Below, in pieces: positions 55,528 to 64,000 of a DNA stretch of 64,000 nucleotides. The DNA is from Hyalella azteca. Taxonomy: Eukaryota > Arthropoda > Malacostraca > Amphipoda > Hyalellidae. The stretch spans positions 1 to 64,000 of the forward strand of contig NW_025932576.1 in the NCBI RefSeq assembly GCF_000764305.2, given 5' to 3'. Each line of letters starts with the position of its first letter. Within the stretch, counting starts at the first letter, position 1. Made by a program: the position numbers and the translations under genes. Below the pieces are notes generated by a model. The model searched no databases and was not told the origin of the DNA. It saw only the letters and a list, made by a program, of their open reading frames with translations.

Positions 55528-55702
55528 ATGCCCGCCAATAACGGGGCACCTCGGGGAAGTCTCCTGAACGTGGTGGTGGATGGAGTGGAATATTCCCCAC
55601 AAGAATTTCGTCGACATAACATGCAGAGGAACATGCTCCTCTCTGCAAACATGTGGCCAATTGGAGAAAATGGAACGGTTGTAGTTCCCTACCGATATGG
55701 AG
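55528..55702 (+). CDS. Astacin metalloprotease, exon 2 (propeptide and start of catalytic domain)
   Basis: The acceptor TTTTCCCCCGCAG ends at 55527 and the donor is G/GTAAGG at 55703, phase 0 to phase 1. It encodes 58 residues: a propeptide (SLLNVVVDGVEYSPQEF), a basic HNMQRNMLLSANMWP segment around the expected activation region, and the first catalytic strand ending VVVPYRYG, equivalent to the V(I/V)PY motif at the N-terminus of mature astacins. The usual FxGD aspartate switch, which blocks zinc in the proenzyme, is not evident; VVVDGVEYSPQE occupies that place. Residues 23-80 of the predicted protein. Confidence 0.8.
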
Positions 55703-56557
55703 GTAAGGGAATTTCAATCATCCAAATTGAGAACAGATAGGAATAACGAGTTTTCTCCCGATACCAAGAGCGAATGCTTAATACCCATGAGAATTTACAA
55801 TTGGCCATTGTGCATCAATCCTCAATTTAAACGATATATATATACATACGAAAACTACACTTTTTCATGAGTTTCGAGTACTTTAATTATTCGTAAGCGT
55901 TCTGTAATCATAAATTGCTCGTAGCAAGATTTGAAAATTCTACTAATATCCATAAGCGGATTTTCTCCTTAATAAGCCATTCGACCATCCATTCAAAAGT
56001 TAATCTCAAAGGAATAGGTGAAAAACGCGATGACAACTAGATTGCAAAAATTTACTGTTTATAAATCGCATTTTTCATTCCCATTTTAGGCGATAGCATG
56101 CGATAAATACTTATAGAACTTTTAACCTATTCGAAAATAGCTTATCAATAATATTTGAGAATATTTCTTGATTTTAAATTTGGCAATAGCGAGTAAAATA
56201 ATAACAGGTCTCTCTGATATTTTTTGGTATCTTCTCGACCGGTTAGTTGAGCCAACACCATACCTGCCGCTCATGGTTATTTCCAAAGATTGAATAAAAC
56301 CTAAATTTGATTTAAACACAATGCCAGCTCATCCTAGACTAAGTTTGGTGACAAAGAAAACAGTTTCAAATAACTTATTTCGTGATGATTACTAAGTAAC
56401 AAGAGATGATACTAACAATGATGAAAACTAACAAGATGATTACTAAGTAACTTTGTTTTTTTTTAAATCGGGGTGAACAAGGTGATGATAAACCAAATCT
56501 AACATGAACTTAAGGCAATGAAAATGAATCGTAAATTCACCATTTCTCATCACAAAC

Positions 56558-56583
56558 GTTTCCGATACCAGGTTCGTCATCAA
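56558..56583 (-). repeat. Hammerhead-like core (minus)
   Basis: The minus strand reads TTGATGA, a 14-nt CGA...TCG hairpin candidate, then GAAAC. The first core base is changed (C to T). Confidence 0.35.
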
Positions 56584-57313
56584 TGTCATCAATGATATAT
56601 TTTAGAGAATACATGCATGATAAATGAAGAAATTGTAAGTTTCTGTGGAAAAGATTAAATCCTGAGTTCAAAAAAAACGGAACAAGAACATAAAACATAT
56701 TCCTAATCAATTCCAAGAGGTAAAAAGATTTCAAGTGGATTCCGTAGGCATTATTAAGGCAGGAAATAGGTCTTAAGTCCCGGCCACTTGAGGTGGAACC
56801 AAGAGTTTTAAAATTTCTCTCCAACCTAGTTACGTCACACTGTTCGGCAATCCAAAATTAAAGGTTGCGCAATGTTATTCAACGCTCGCCGATGCTCAGC
56901 GCGCACATCTGTACTCATAAACTAGGAAATATCTTATTTAGGCTGTAATGGCATCTTTATACCGGAAGAAAGAACAAATTTTGAAATTATTAATCTGTAA
57001 CACATGCAAGTTATCATTCTGAAAAAATTGATGAATAAGATCTCCAAATTTGTGGACATAGTTTCCGATGAGCTCACAAAGTATGGCAAAGGACAATAAA
57101 TTATTGTCCTACAATCAACCTCATTAAATGTTTCAAAATATCGTTAAGACAAAAGTTTTTTTAATTCAGTAAATATTACCTTGGTTTGGAACCCAATTAT
57201 ATGGAATACATTACAAATGAATTAAAAATCACAATGCATATCATGGAAGGTGGAACAAATTCAATAGGCTCTGCTATGTTTGTTTATTGTACCTGTAATC
57301 GCATAATTTTTAA

Positions 57314-57400
57314 AAGGATGAGAAGCTGGCCTTCGAAATGTTTTTGTCATTCTTTGCTTTCCAATCTTTGGCAAACTTGCGATTTAAGCAGACTAATAAA
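57314..57400 (+). repeat. Hammerhead-like core with shared flank
   Basis: GGATGA, a GAAG-CTGGC-CTTC hairpin candidate, GAAAT, then a flank ending AACTTGCGATTTAAGCA shared with 51480-51555. Confidence 0.4.
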
Positions 57401-57514
57401 GAAGGGAATGTGAACCAAATTTTGAAAATTTCTTTTAACCAAACACTGAACAATTTTGTCCTTCACAAGCCGAGATGAACAAGGAGATGATTATCCTATT
57501 ATGTCCTCCAACAG

Positions 57515-57711
57515 TCGGGGTGAACAGGGATATAATGGAGCTCGCCCTGAGGAAATGGGAGAAGGACACCTGCATCAGGTTCCGCGAGATGGCGCCGAAT
57601 GAAGTTTTGGAAAACAACTTCCTTGACATGAAGTTCAAAAAGCAATGCACCTCCACCGTGGGCGCCGTATCTGACGGTCCAACAGTTATACACGTCGAAG
57701 ATGCTTGTGGT
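57515..57711 (+). CDS. Astacin metalloprotease, exon 3 (N-terminal catalytic subdomain)
   Basis: The acceptor CCTCCAACAG ends at 57514 and the donor is GGT/GTATGA. The split Val codon restores the frame from exon 2. It encodes the helix GVNRDIMELALRKWEKD, then TCIRF, which is the astacin signature with the first conserved Cys, then QCTSTVG and EDACG. These supply the second and third Cys, matching the C64-C84 pair of crayfish astacin. A longer exon starting at 57472 after CTTCACAAG is also in phase, but it would add 14 residues that the family lacks, so the shorter form is preferred. Predicted residues 81-146. Confidence 0.85.
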
Positions 57712-58550
57712 GTATGAATATTTATTAAGATTTATAATTTAAAAGAATTAAAACTGTACATCTAATTCAAATAAATTCAACCCGGGAGCTTAGTATTGAT
57801 TTTCCGTTTATTTTAAAAAGAATATTAATATACTTTCCTGCTAGTACTCGTGTTTTAACAAGAAGCGCCCACACATCACTTCCAAATAAATATTTTATTC
57901 TAATATGAACTGTTATATGTTTACTTAATCATGACCTAGAATGCCTAGTATTGTTAGCGGTTTCATTTATAGAACATGGGACTTAAATAATGTTAGTAAA
58001 GTAGGTATACATACAGAGCTTCTTAAGCCAGGAAAATATTTAACTGAGGATATCTAGAAGGCCGACCTAATAAATTAGCGAAATTCCAAAGAAATCGATG
58101 GACATAAGTCATAATTTTTATATTGACAGTATTCAGTTATTAATTCATTCGGAGGGAAAATTACTTCCTAATAATCATCATTCCCTTAATAAAAATAAAT
58201 TCTGAGTGAATATACATAGTTGCTCCGGGTTAACTAGGACGTAAGATTTACGTTCAAATTAGCCATATCGGCAAGCTTTCATAACTACTGGTTTTAATTT
58301 TGCAAGTATTAATTTTGAACGTTGAAACAAATCGTAAGCCTTGCCTTCGTTAGTGAAGATCTGGGGCGATCAATTACCTGATTATTATACACAATTAGCA
58401 ATTAATTAGTTTGGAATGAAGAGACTACGTTAAACATTCCTTTCCAGAACTACAAGCCGGATTCTCGTGACATTGCCCTATCAATATCATATGATATTGA
58501 TAATTTTTAGCATAAGTACCTACAATTACGTTAATTCAGTTTTTTTGCAG
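57712..58550. other. Astacin intron 3
   Basis: Phase-0 intron with a strong acceptor (CAGTTTTTTTGCAG). No embedded feature recognised. Confidence 0.65.
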
Positions 58551-58618
58551 GCTAAAGGCTTCCTCCACGAGCTTGCTCACGCTCTGGGATTCACGCACGA
58601 ACAAAATCGAAACGACAG
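58551..58618 (+). CDS. Astacin metalloprotease, exon 4 (zinc-binding active site)
   Basis: This 68-nt exon encodes AKGFLHELAHALGFTHEQ then NRND and the first two bases of an Arg codon. The astacin motif HExxHxxGFxHExxRxDR is complete. His152, His156 and His162 bind zinc, Glu153 is the general base, Gly159 allows the turn, and the following Glu is the family-specific salt-bridge residue. The donor AG/GTGGGG is phase 2. Confidence 0.93.
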
Positions 58619-59445
58619 GTGGGGTGCGCCTGTAGGCATGTTTCGCGCGTGTCTTAAACGTGGTGCAATTGATTTTTTTCCTCAAAATATATCGAAAAAT
58701 AGTTTTATTTACGCAATCCATAATTTCTCTACTGATTAAATTTAAGATAAATAGTTTATTTACTGGATGGCTATTGAGTTCATCTTACTCTCTAAGGCAC
58801 TCCGTATTCACTAAAATTTGAATGAAAAGATTATGATTATCCTAACAATTAAGTCACCTTCCCGCCGCACTTTAATATGGGAATTCGAGAAAAATTATTA
58901 AATTCTACCCGATTGTATTAATATATATTATTTCAAGAGAGTGATACTTTACCCACTCATTGGCTAGATATGAGCCCTCCTAACAGTTGATTAGTTGAAT
59001 TATGTGCGGTACAATATTTATTCAAGCAATATATAATGACATCAATAGTTATTCTATGCCATGTCTCATGAGCATCGATTCAATACTGTGGCGGCTGATA
59101 CGCAGAACGGCAACAAATGAGGCTCAAAAAAAGGAATCGCTCTTTTGCCCAACACTCTTTAGAAAGGCCGAACAACCAGCTTATTTGGGCACCCAACTAG
59201 ACTAGAGAAGAATATTTCGTTTCACATTTTAATGCTTGTATAGATGATACTGAATATTGTTATTATAACCGTAGTATTATGCGTGTTCACAAGTGCATGT
59301 TTGTATCCATTATACTGACCACTGCTATCATAACCGTAGTGTCCATGATATATGAAGGTAAGCGTTAGGACGCAAATTACCACGGTTATGATAGTAATGA
59401 TCAGTATTATGAACATTAACCAATACTATTACGACCATTGCACAG
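58619..59445. other. Astacin intron 4, with small inverted repeat
   Basis: Phase-2 intron. At 59311-59340 and 59379-59407, about 29-bp arms (CTATCATAACCGTAGT and inverse) form a hairpin ending about 40 bp before the exon 5 acceptor. A third related segment lies near 59250. Confidence 0.6.
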
Positions 59446-59575
59446 AGACAAGTACGTGCGCATCTACCAAGAGAACGTCGATCCTAAGGAGGACAAAAAC
59501 TATTATGTCATAGAGCGCACCGAAATTTTTGATGTGCCATTCGACTACAACTCGATCATGATTGGATCTGAAGCG
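59446..59575 (+). CDS. Astacin metalloprotease, exon 5 (to the Met-turn)
   Basis: The acceptor CCATTGCACAG ends at 59445 and the donor is GCG/GTGAGT, phase 0. The split codon completes Arg169 of the DRD signature. Then come DKYVRIYQENVDPKEDKNYY, the helix-loop region, and FDYNSIMIGSEA. The Met-turn Met (residue 207) is present, but the usual SxMHY is SIMIG. The His is Ile and the Tyr, fifth zinc ligand and transition-state stabiliser in astacin, is missing or shifted. Activity may be altered or lost. The rest of the sequence follows the family normally. Confidence 0.85.
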
Positions 59576-61363
59576 GTGAGTGCATGCTAACAATGGGTGC
59601 GCAGCCGTATACCAGCAAATTAACGCTCAAATCAGCCCTGGAGTCAACATCAACCATCTAAATGCTATAGATATTGTCATCCTGGCACCAAAGCAGCTGT
59701 AGTCAATTGACCTATCTCACCACACAAATTTTAAACAACACTGCATCAGCACACAAGCTGCTACTCCACATAGTTAACGGTCAATACGTTGTTCTCCAAT
59801 GCTTTATAACCCATACCATCACTTCTTAAACATGCTGTTATCCTAAGTGTCCACTGACCACGCTGCATTGCCGCAAATGTGAACTGTACCTAACGGTAAT
59901 TCGTCATCACCTTACTTACTCCGCAAGACGTTAACTCCGCGTCACTGTTTCCCTGCCTTACTATCCCAAAGCATCTTCTTCCCCCCACACTTACCCCGAC
60001 TCTCCACCATTATCGCATGGCTAACTCGATGCTTTTCTCGCAGACCTTTGATTCTTATCCGAATTAGGTTAGGTTACAATTCGTATAGATCCTCTTTTCA
60101 TAGCGTAATGCAGTCAAGTGAGCAGAAACTAAGAAAAGCCGTCCGACAGTCAGTGAAAAAAGGCGGGGAGACGGGGTATGCGTGGAGGTAGAGTTATGCT
60201 GGGGGAAAACAGCTGCGCCTAACGGACGGGCTGGAGTGCTGGCTGTGTATCAACAGCGGTATGGCGTAGGGAGTTGCTTACCGAATATCGTGAGGAGGTT
60301 AGACGGCATGGGATAGAGCTGTTGGGCGGTTTTAAATACGGCGTAGAGCGATTGTATTGTTGGCTTACTTCTCATTAGCTCATGGTTAATTTCCATGAAG
60401 GGGATTTGTACCTTTGGCTTTTAACATATAATCTCTTAGTCTACTCTGCCCCTTTAGCAGGCTTACGCACGGAAAGGAGGATGAAAGATATGCTGGTCTT
60501 GGGCAATGCTGGCCTCTGGCATGCATCCCCTAACAATGTATCGAATTATGCATTTTGTGTTAAAATAATTTAAAAATTTAATTTTTAAATAACTTTTGAT
60601 GACGCTGTTTTATGGACATCTAATTTATTGACAACAAACTGTATAAATTATTGCCACGTTTTTTTAGTCTAAACATTTGCAGGTAAGTCGTTAAATTCAA
60701 ACTGATAGGAATAAAATCTATCTCATGAGTTAATACGTTAAAATTCCTCTACAGTTCCTTTCTATTTTATAGTCGATCCCGGTCAAAATTTTATTTGCAC
60801 ATTGTTTACAAGACGTAGTTGATAAAATGAAAATGACTATATTATGTCTCATACAAGTCAGCATTCGACGTGTATTTTTCTGCATAAACTATAACATAAA
60901 TATTTGTGAAAGACAGGCCGTGATCAAGATTTTAATCTATTAATTTTCTTCTAAAAAAATTGGGCTGTTACATATAGGTGGAAAATCTATTTGAATTTAC
61001 AAGGTTGTCTGTCCATGAATGTTCAAGGTTCTTCCTGATGTTTAAATGATTTATGAACGATTTGTCATCCCGTTTCCTACGATGCCTTCATTCTTCATAC
61101 AATGATGAGTCAAGCTGTTGCAAGTATAAAATATGGACATCGCCGCACTTACGTTATCATACGTCAAACATTAGGATCAAATGACGGAGAATTATTATTT
61201 GTGACTGGATTAAATTTTATGTCACGCTTAAATTTCGATGATTTTTATCTAAACCAAATTATTTACATAAATGCAACCTATTATCTGAATGGTATTAAGA
61301 AACCATTTAGGACCTAAAGCCTAGGTTGCAACGAAGCAGAAATTTTCACTTAGCATTACGTAC

Positions 61364-61535
61364 CGCCCATTGAACGAATATGTCCTTCATACCAACTTAC
61401 CGCTCACTAAACGAGTATATTACTTAGTCTCTTTTACCGCTCATTGAACGAACATGTCCTTCATACCAACTTACCGCTCACTAAACGAGGATATTACTTA
61501 GCCTCACTTACCGCTCATTGAACGAACAAGAAGAT
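61364..61535 (+). repeat. 72-bp tandem repeat, about 2.4 copies
   Basis: Units begin TACCGCYCATTGAACGAAYA and include CTTCATACCAACTTACCGCT at 61364, 61436 and 61508. Confidence 0.9.
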
Positions 61536-61839
61536 TTCTCAGAAAATCATGCTGTAAAATCAGAGCACGTAGGCAGAACAGCGATCTTCAAGTTATTGAA
61601 CAGCAAGGAAACTCTACAAGTGCAGATGAACACTTTCGAACAGAAGGAGAAAATTGAAACGAACGCATCCCAATTCCTGATTATCTAGAATTCTAGATTA
61701 GTAGGCAGCGAAGAAGCTGTTGTTTGTCGCTGTCGTGCGCCCGAACCTAGAGTTTGGAAATGCCGCGAGATCACCGAAACTTGTAAAGGACAAAAATCTA
61801 GTAGAGTAATCATAGATGTGTTACAAGGATAATTCCAGG

Positions 61840-62110
61840 CTTGGATGGCAAGTCACATAAAGGAAGATTGAAGAATATGAGGCTTTCAAGCATCTGTTAT
61901 AAAGGTCTGCGTGGTTACCTAATTGAAGTATACAACTGTACCAAAGGTTTATTTAAGGTCCCGGAAGGATGACTATAATTTGAAACCAGCACCAACTCCA
62001 GGAACCACGACCATAAACTAAAAAACTGCTCTACAACAACATTTCTTCCCGCTCCGAGTCGCCGACACGTGGAACAGCCTCCCCGATGGCAGACATGAAA
62101 ATGCCTAGCA
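61840..62110 (+). pseudogene. LINE RT ORF C-terminal fragment in astacin intron
   Basis: GRLKNMRLSSICYKGLRGYL and VYNCTKGLFKV, then after stops and a frameshift RVADTWNSLPDG. These match the conserved post-RT tail of many LINEs (RRLRGDLI.YK...G, then RV...WNSLP). It is in sense orientation within the host gene and clearly dead. Confidence 0.65.
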
Positions 62111-62519
62111 CCATATCGAACCTGATGGAAGTATAGTAGCTATTTCAAACTATCGTTAGTTTTGAAAAAATCTGGTCAAAGGACCTGTTTTTAGATATCT
62201 CCTATGAACAAGTCACGAAAAGTATAAGAATCGGCGACAGGCAGCATCAGACCTATTATTCAACGCCGACATCATTATGATATGATACGATGTAACACAA
62301 CCGACGACGGAAAAAAATATGGAATATGGGGTTTGAACTCTATATTTATTCAAATGACAGGCACATTGATTTAGGGCTTCAACCTACAATAGGTTTAGGT
62401 TTCGGCAGCCTGGAAGGACCAGCATACGGGTCCAAGGCTGTGGAAACACCAATAGTTATAGTTATGGTGATAAGTCATAGGCAGAGGATTAAGTTAGTTA
62501 CGGTGTTAAATTTAGCTTC

Positions 62520-62590
62520 AGTTTATACAGTAATCCTTATAGTTTATACAGTTATCGTTATAGTTTGTACAGTTATAGTTATATGGTTAT
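62520..62590 (+). repeat. GTTATAGTTTATACA short tandem repeat
   Basis: Four imperfect units of about 18-21 bp. Confidence 0.7.
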
Positions 62591-62695
62591 CGAAAGTTTT
62601 TTTGCAGATGTAATGTTCTTTTATGATTAGTAGGACAGCAGCACGCCTCGACCGTAGGCGCACGCCAGTCCCAGAGCAGGTCTCACGCTTGTAGT

Positions 62696-62765
62696 GGACT
62701 CCAGTCGTTGCGTGGCGGGACGACAGACGTCGGATGACAGGACGACAGACGTCGGACGACAGGAC
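62696..62765 (+). repeat. GACGACAGACGTCGGA short tandem repeat
   Basis: Two to three units of GGACGACAGACGTCGGAYGA, each containing the palindrome GACGTC. Confidence 0.75.
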
Positions 62766-63603
62766 CTCGACCAATGTACAATACCGCCAAATACGTTGCT
62801 CAGATGTGAACATAAAGCTTGAGTAAGGATAATTGAAAATATTTGAACAGAAATACGTGAACAGGTTGCTGTTTGGCTGTAAATGAAAGACCTCATGAAT
62901 CGTCACGACCAGACACATGAACAAATTGCATCGTGCTGCTCCCATCAAATATCTAGTTGGATGCAAATTAAATAACTAAAGTTTAAATTTCAGAGCAACA
63001 TATAGTCAAATAGATTCACTTAAACCAAGGCTTCTAAATATAAGGAAGCGAGCCGAACCGTGACCGGCTAAGCCGACTTCACCAACACAGGTAAAGAAGA
63101 AGGCGAGACCGGCAGCAGTCGGCTACGCCGCTGTATGTGGTCACGTCATATGTACAGAGGTTGCATCGTCTTATTCATGATATGATATATGATATGAAAC
63201 TCGTCCGACATCATCAGCGACGACAACTGCCTTCACAACTCGAGCTATAGCTCTATATATAAAATGTTGTTTTCCTTTGGGCGGGATTTGGAGAAATAGA
63301 GATTTTTAGGCTTACGAATTGGCTAGAATCAATATTCGAATACTACGTCATTTTAAATGTTCCAATTTGTCTTTAATTCACGCATTAAAAAGGACCAGAG
63401 TTCTTAAAAGAAATGCAAATCACATTCCTGAATGAAATTCTGAATATAATTTTTCTGTCTACGGAAATAAACTTATCACAACGTGTCTCGTCATATTTTT
63501 TCCAACGTGAAAGTTATTATATACTGTGTTAAAGAGAATATACCTCAAATACCTCTTTTACATACTCACTTACCTCCATTTAGAATATCTCCTATTACCG
63601 CAG

Positions 63604-63738
63604 AGACCAACCTGAAGACATGCAAGCTCGACAAAGACCCTTGCTTGAACCACGGCTACATGGGCCCCGCCTGCGCCTGCCTCTGCCCGCCTGGCACCAG
63701 CGGCAAGAACTGCGAAGTTTTGGAGATGTCTTATCAAG
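63604..63738 (+). CDS. Astacin metalloprotease, EGF-like exon
   Basis: The acceptor CTATTACCGCAG ends at 63603 and the donor is CAAG/GTACAG. Both boundaries are phase 1, the usual arrangement for a shuffled EGF module. It encodes ETNLKTCKLDKDPC, then a LNHGYMGPACACLC stretch and PPGTSGKNCE. The six Cys are in the C-x5-C-x9-C-x-C-x-C-x8-C order found after the catalytic domain in BP10/tolloid-like and nematode NAS astacins. The motif mediates protein or calcium contacts outside the cell. Further domains such as CUB probably follow beyond 64000. Confidence 0.85.
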
Positions 63739-64000
63739 GTACAGAGCCAAGTGGACATGATTAATTTTCTCATTTGGGAAATTTTCCGTGGAGTCTTTTG
63801 ATGCTTCAAACGCGCGCATTAAACTAATTGACATGCATATATCGGATAAGATTTAAGGATTAACATTTCTAGATTATGAATGTGATTTAGTGGAAGTTTG
63901 ACATTGAAATGTACTGTCAAACGAGTCGAAAATGAAATTTTTCACTACGTTACTATTGTTACAAATTAAATCTTCGTTTCTATCGTTATAATTTGAGTAT
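63739..64000. other. Start of next astacin intron, to window edge
   Basis: No further exon before the end of the window. Confidence 0.5.

Larger units (their letters stand above)
55703..57514. other. Astacin intron 2, with Penelope-type fragments
   Basis: Phase-1 intron of about 1.8 kb. It holds hammerhead-like motifs on both strands (56558-56583 minus, 57314-57343 plus), both probably from Penelope-like insertions. Confidence 0.55.
59576..63603. other. Astacin intron region; one catalytic exon unaccounted for
   Basis: Exon 5 ends in phase 0 and the EGF exon begins in phase 1, so at least one exon of length 3n+1 must lie between them. It should encode the end of the catalytic domain with the last conserved Cys. 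I found no such exon in these 4 kb. Open frames at 60382, 61102, 61535 and 62326 lack the pattern. Either it has diverged beyond recognition or it has been lost. Confidence 0.55.

Noticed and set aside
55462..55740. A single-exon 92-residue protein starting at 55462
   Set aside because: The first 22 codons are intron before a strong CCCCCGCAG acceptor, and the last 12 lie beyond a GTAAGG donor.
61102..61317. Candidate for the missing astacin exon (LNFDDFYLNQIIY resembles the LSxxDxxxxNxxY pattern)
   Set aside because: There is no FS start after a phase-0 acceptor, no final Cys in frame and no conserved Gly/Gln-Arg segment.
61535..61690. Open frame EDFSENHAVKSEHVG... as an astacin exon
   Set aside because: FS follows an AG, but the remaining residues match no astacin feature and the last Cys is absent.

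Overview
This 64-kb window is eukaryotic, AT-rich, gene-poor and dominated by repeats. An arthropod (crustacean or chelicerate) fits best. The evidence is a multi-exon astacin metalloprotease with an arthropod-type EGF exon, an S1 protease terminal exon, a tRNA-derived SINE, a Penelope-like element, CR1/L2-type and other LINE remnants, and many minisatellites. I cannot name the species from the sequence.

Layout. 1-2.6 kb: broken LINE ORF1 (gag-like) copies on the minus strand, duplicated and joined through a sequencing adapter. 2.6-10.5 kb: dispersed repeats, a hAT end, the terminal exon of a degenerate serine protease (minus, 5.3-5.6 kb), a decayed unidentified coding stretch (7.7-8.1 kb) and a 0.2-kb segment bounded on both sides by adapters. 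10.5-18.3 kb: SINE, two minisatellites, noncoding DNA. 18.4-19.3 kb: 3' end of a LINE reverse-transcriptase ORF (minus). 19.3-31.1 kb: two direct copies and one partial inverted copy of a composite noncoding repeat. One copy is split by a 1.1-kb terminal-inverted-repeat element that itself carries three satellite arrays. 31.8-33.2 kb: a LINE with an internal deletion and an (AAT)n tail. 34-38 kb: hairpins, degenerate satellite, and a repeat interrupted by a solo LTR. 39-40.6 kb: two uncertain exon candidates around a 36-bp minisatellite. 43.1-44.3 kb: Penelope-like element relic. 44.8-45.9 kb: a pogo/mariner-like nonautonomous DNA element. 46-53 kb: SINE, an orphan astacin-type first exon with its promoter, two inverted-repeat structures and long arrays of a 20-bp unit. 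53.8-63.7 kb: the astacin gene on the plus strand, running off the right edge.

The astacin gene is the one confident gene. A signal-peptide exon, a propeptide/N-terminal exon, three catalytic exons and an EGF-like exon join in consistent splice phases. One exon, which should hold the end of the catalytic domain, was not found, and the Met-turn lacks the usual His-Tyr. A second first exon with a similar signal peptide and core promoter lies 6.5 kb upstream. It is either an alternative promoter or the remnant of a tandem paralogue.

The assembly needs caution. Three complete Nextera mate-pair junction adapters, one partial transposon end and three single-N joins are present, and several apparent duplications next to them are probably artefacts.
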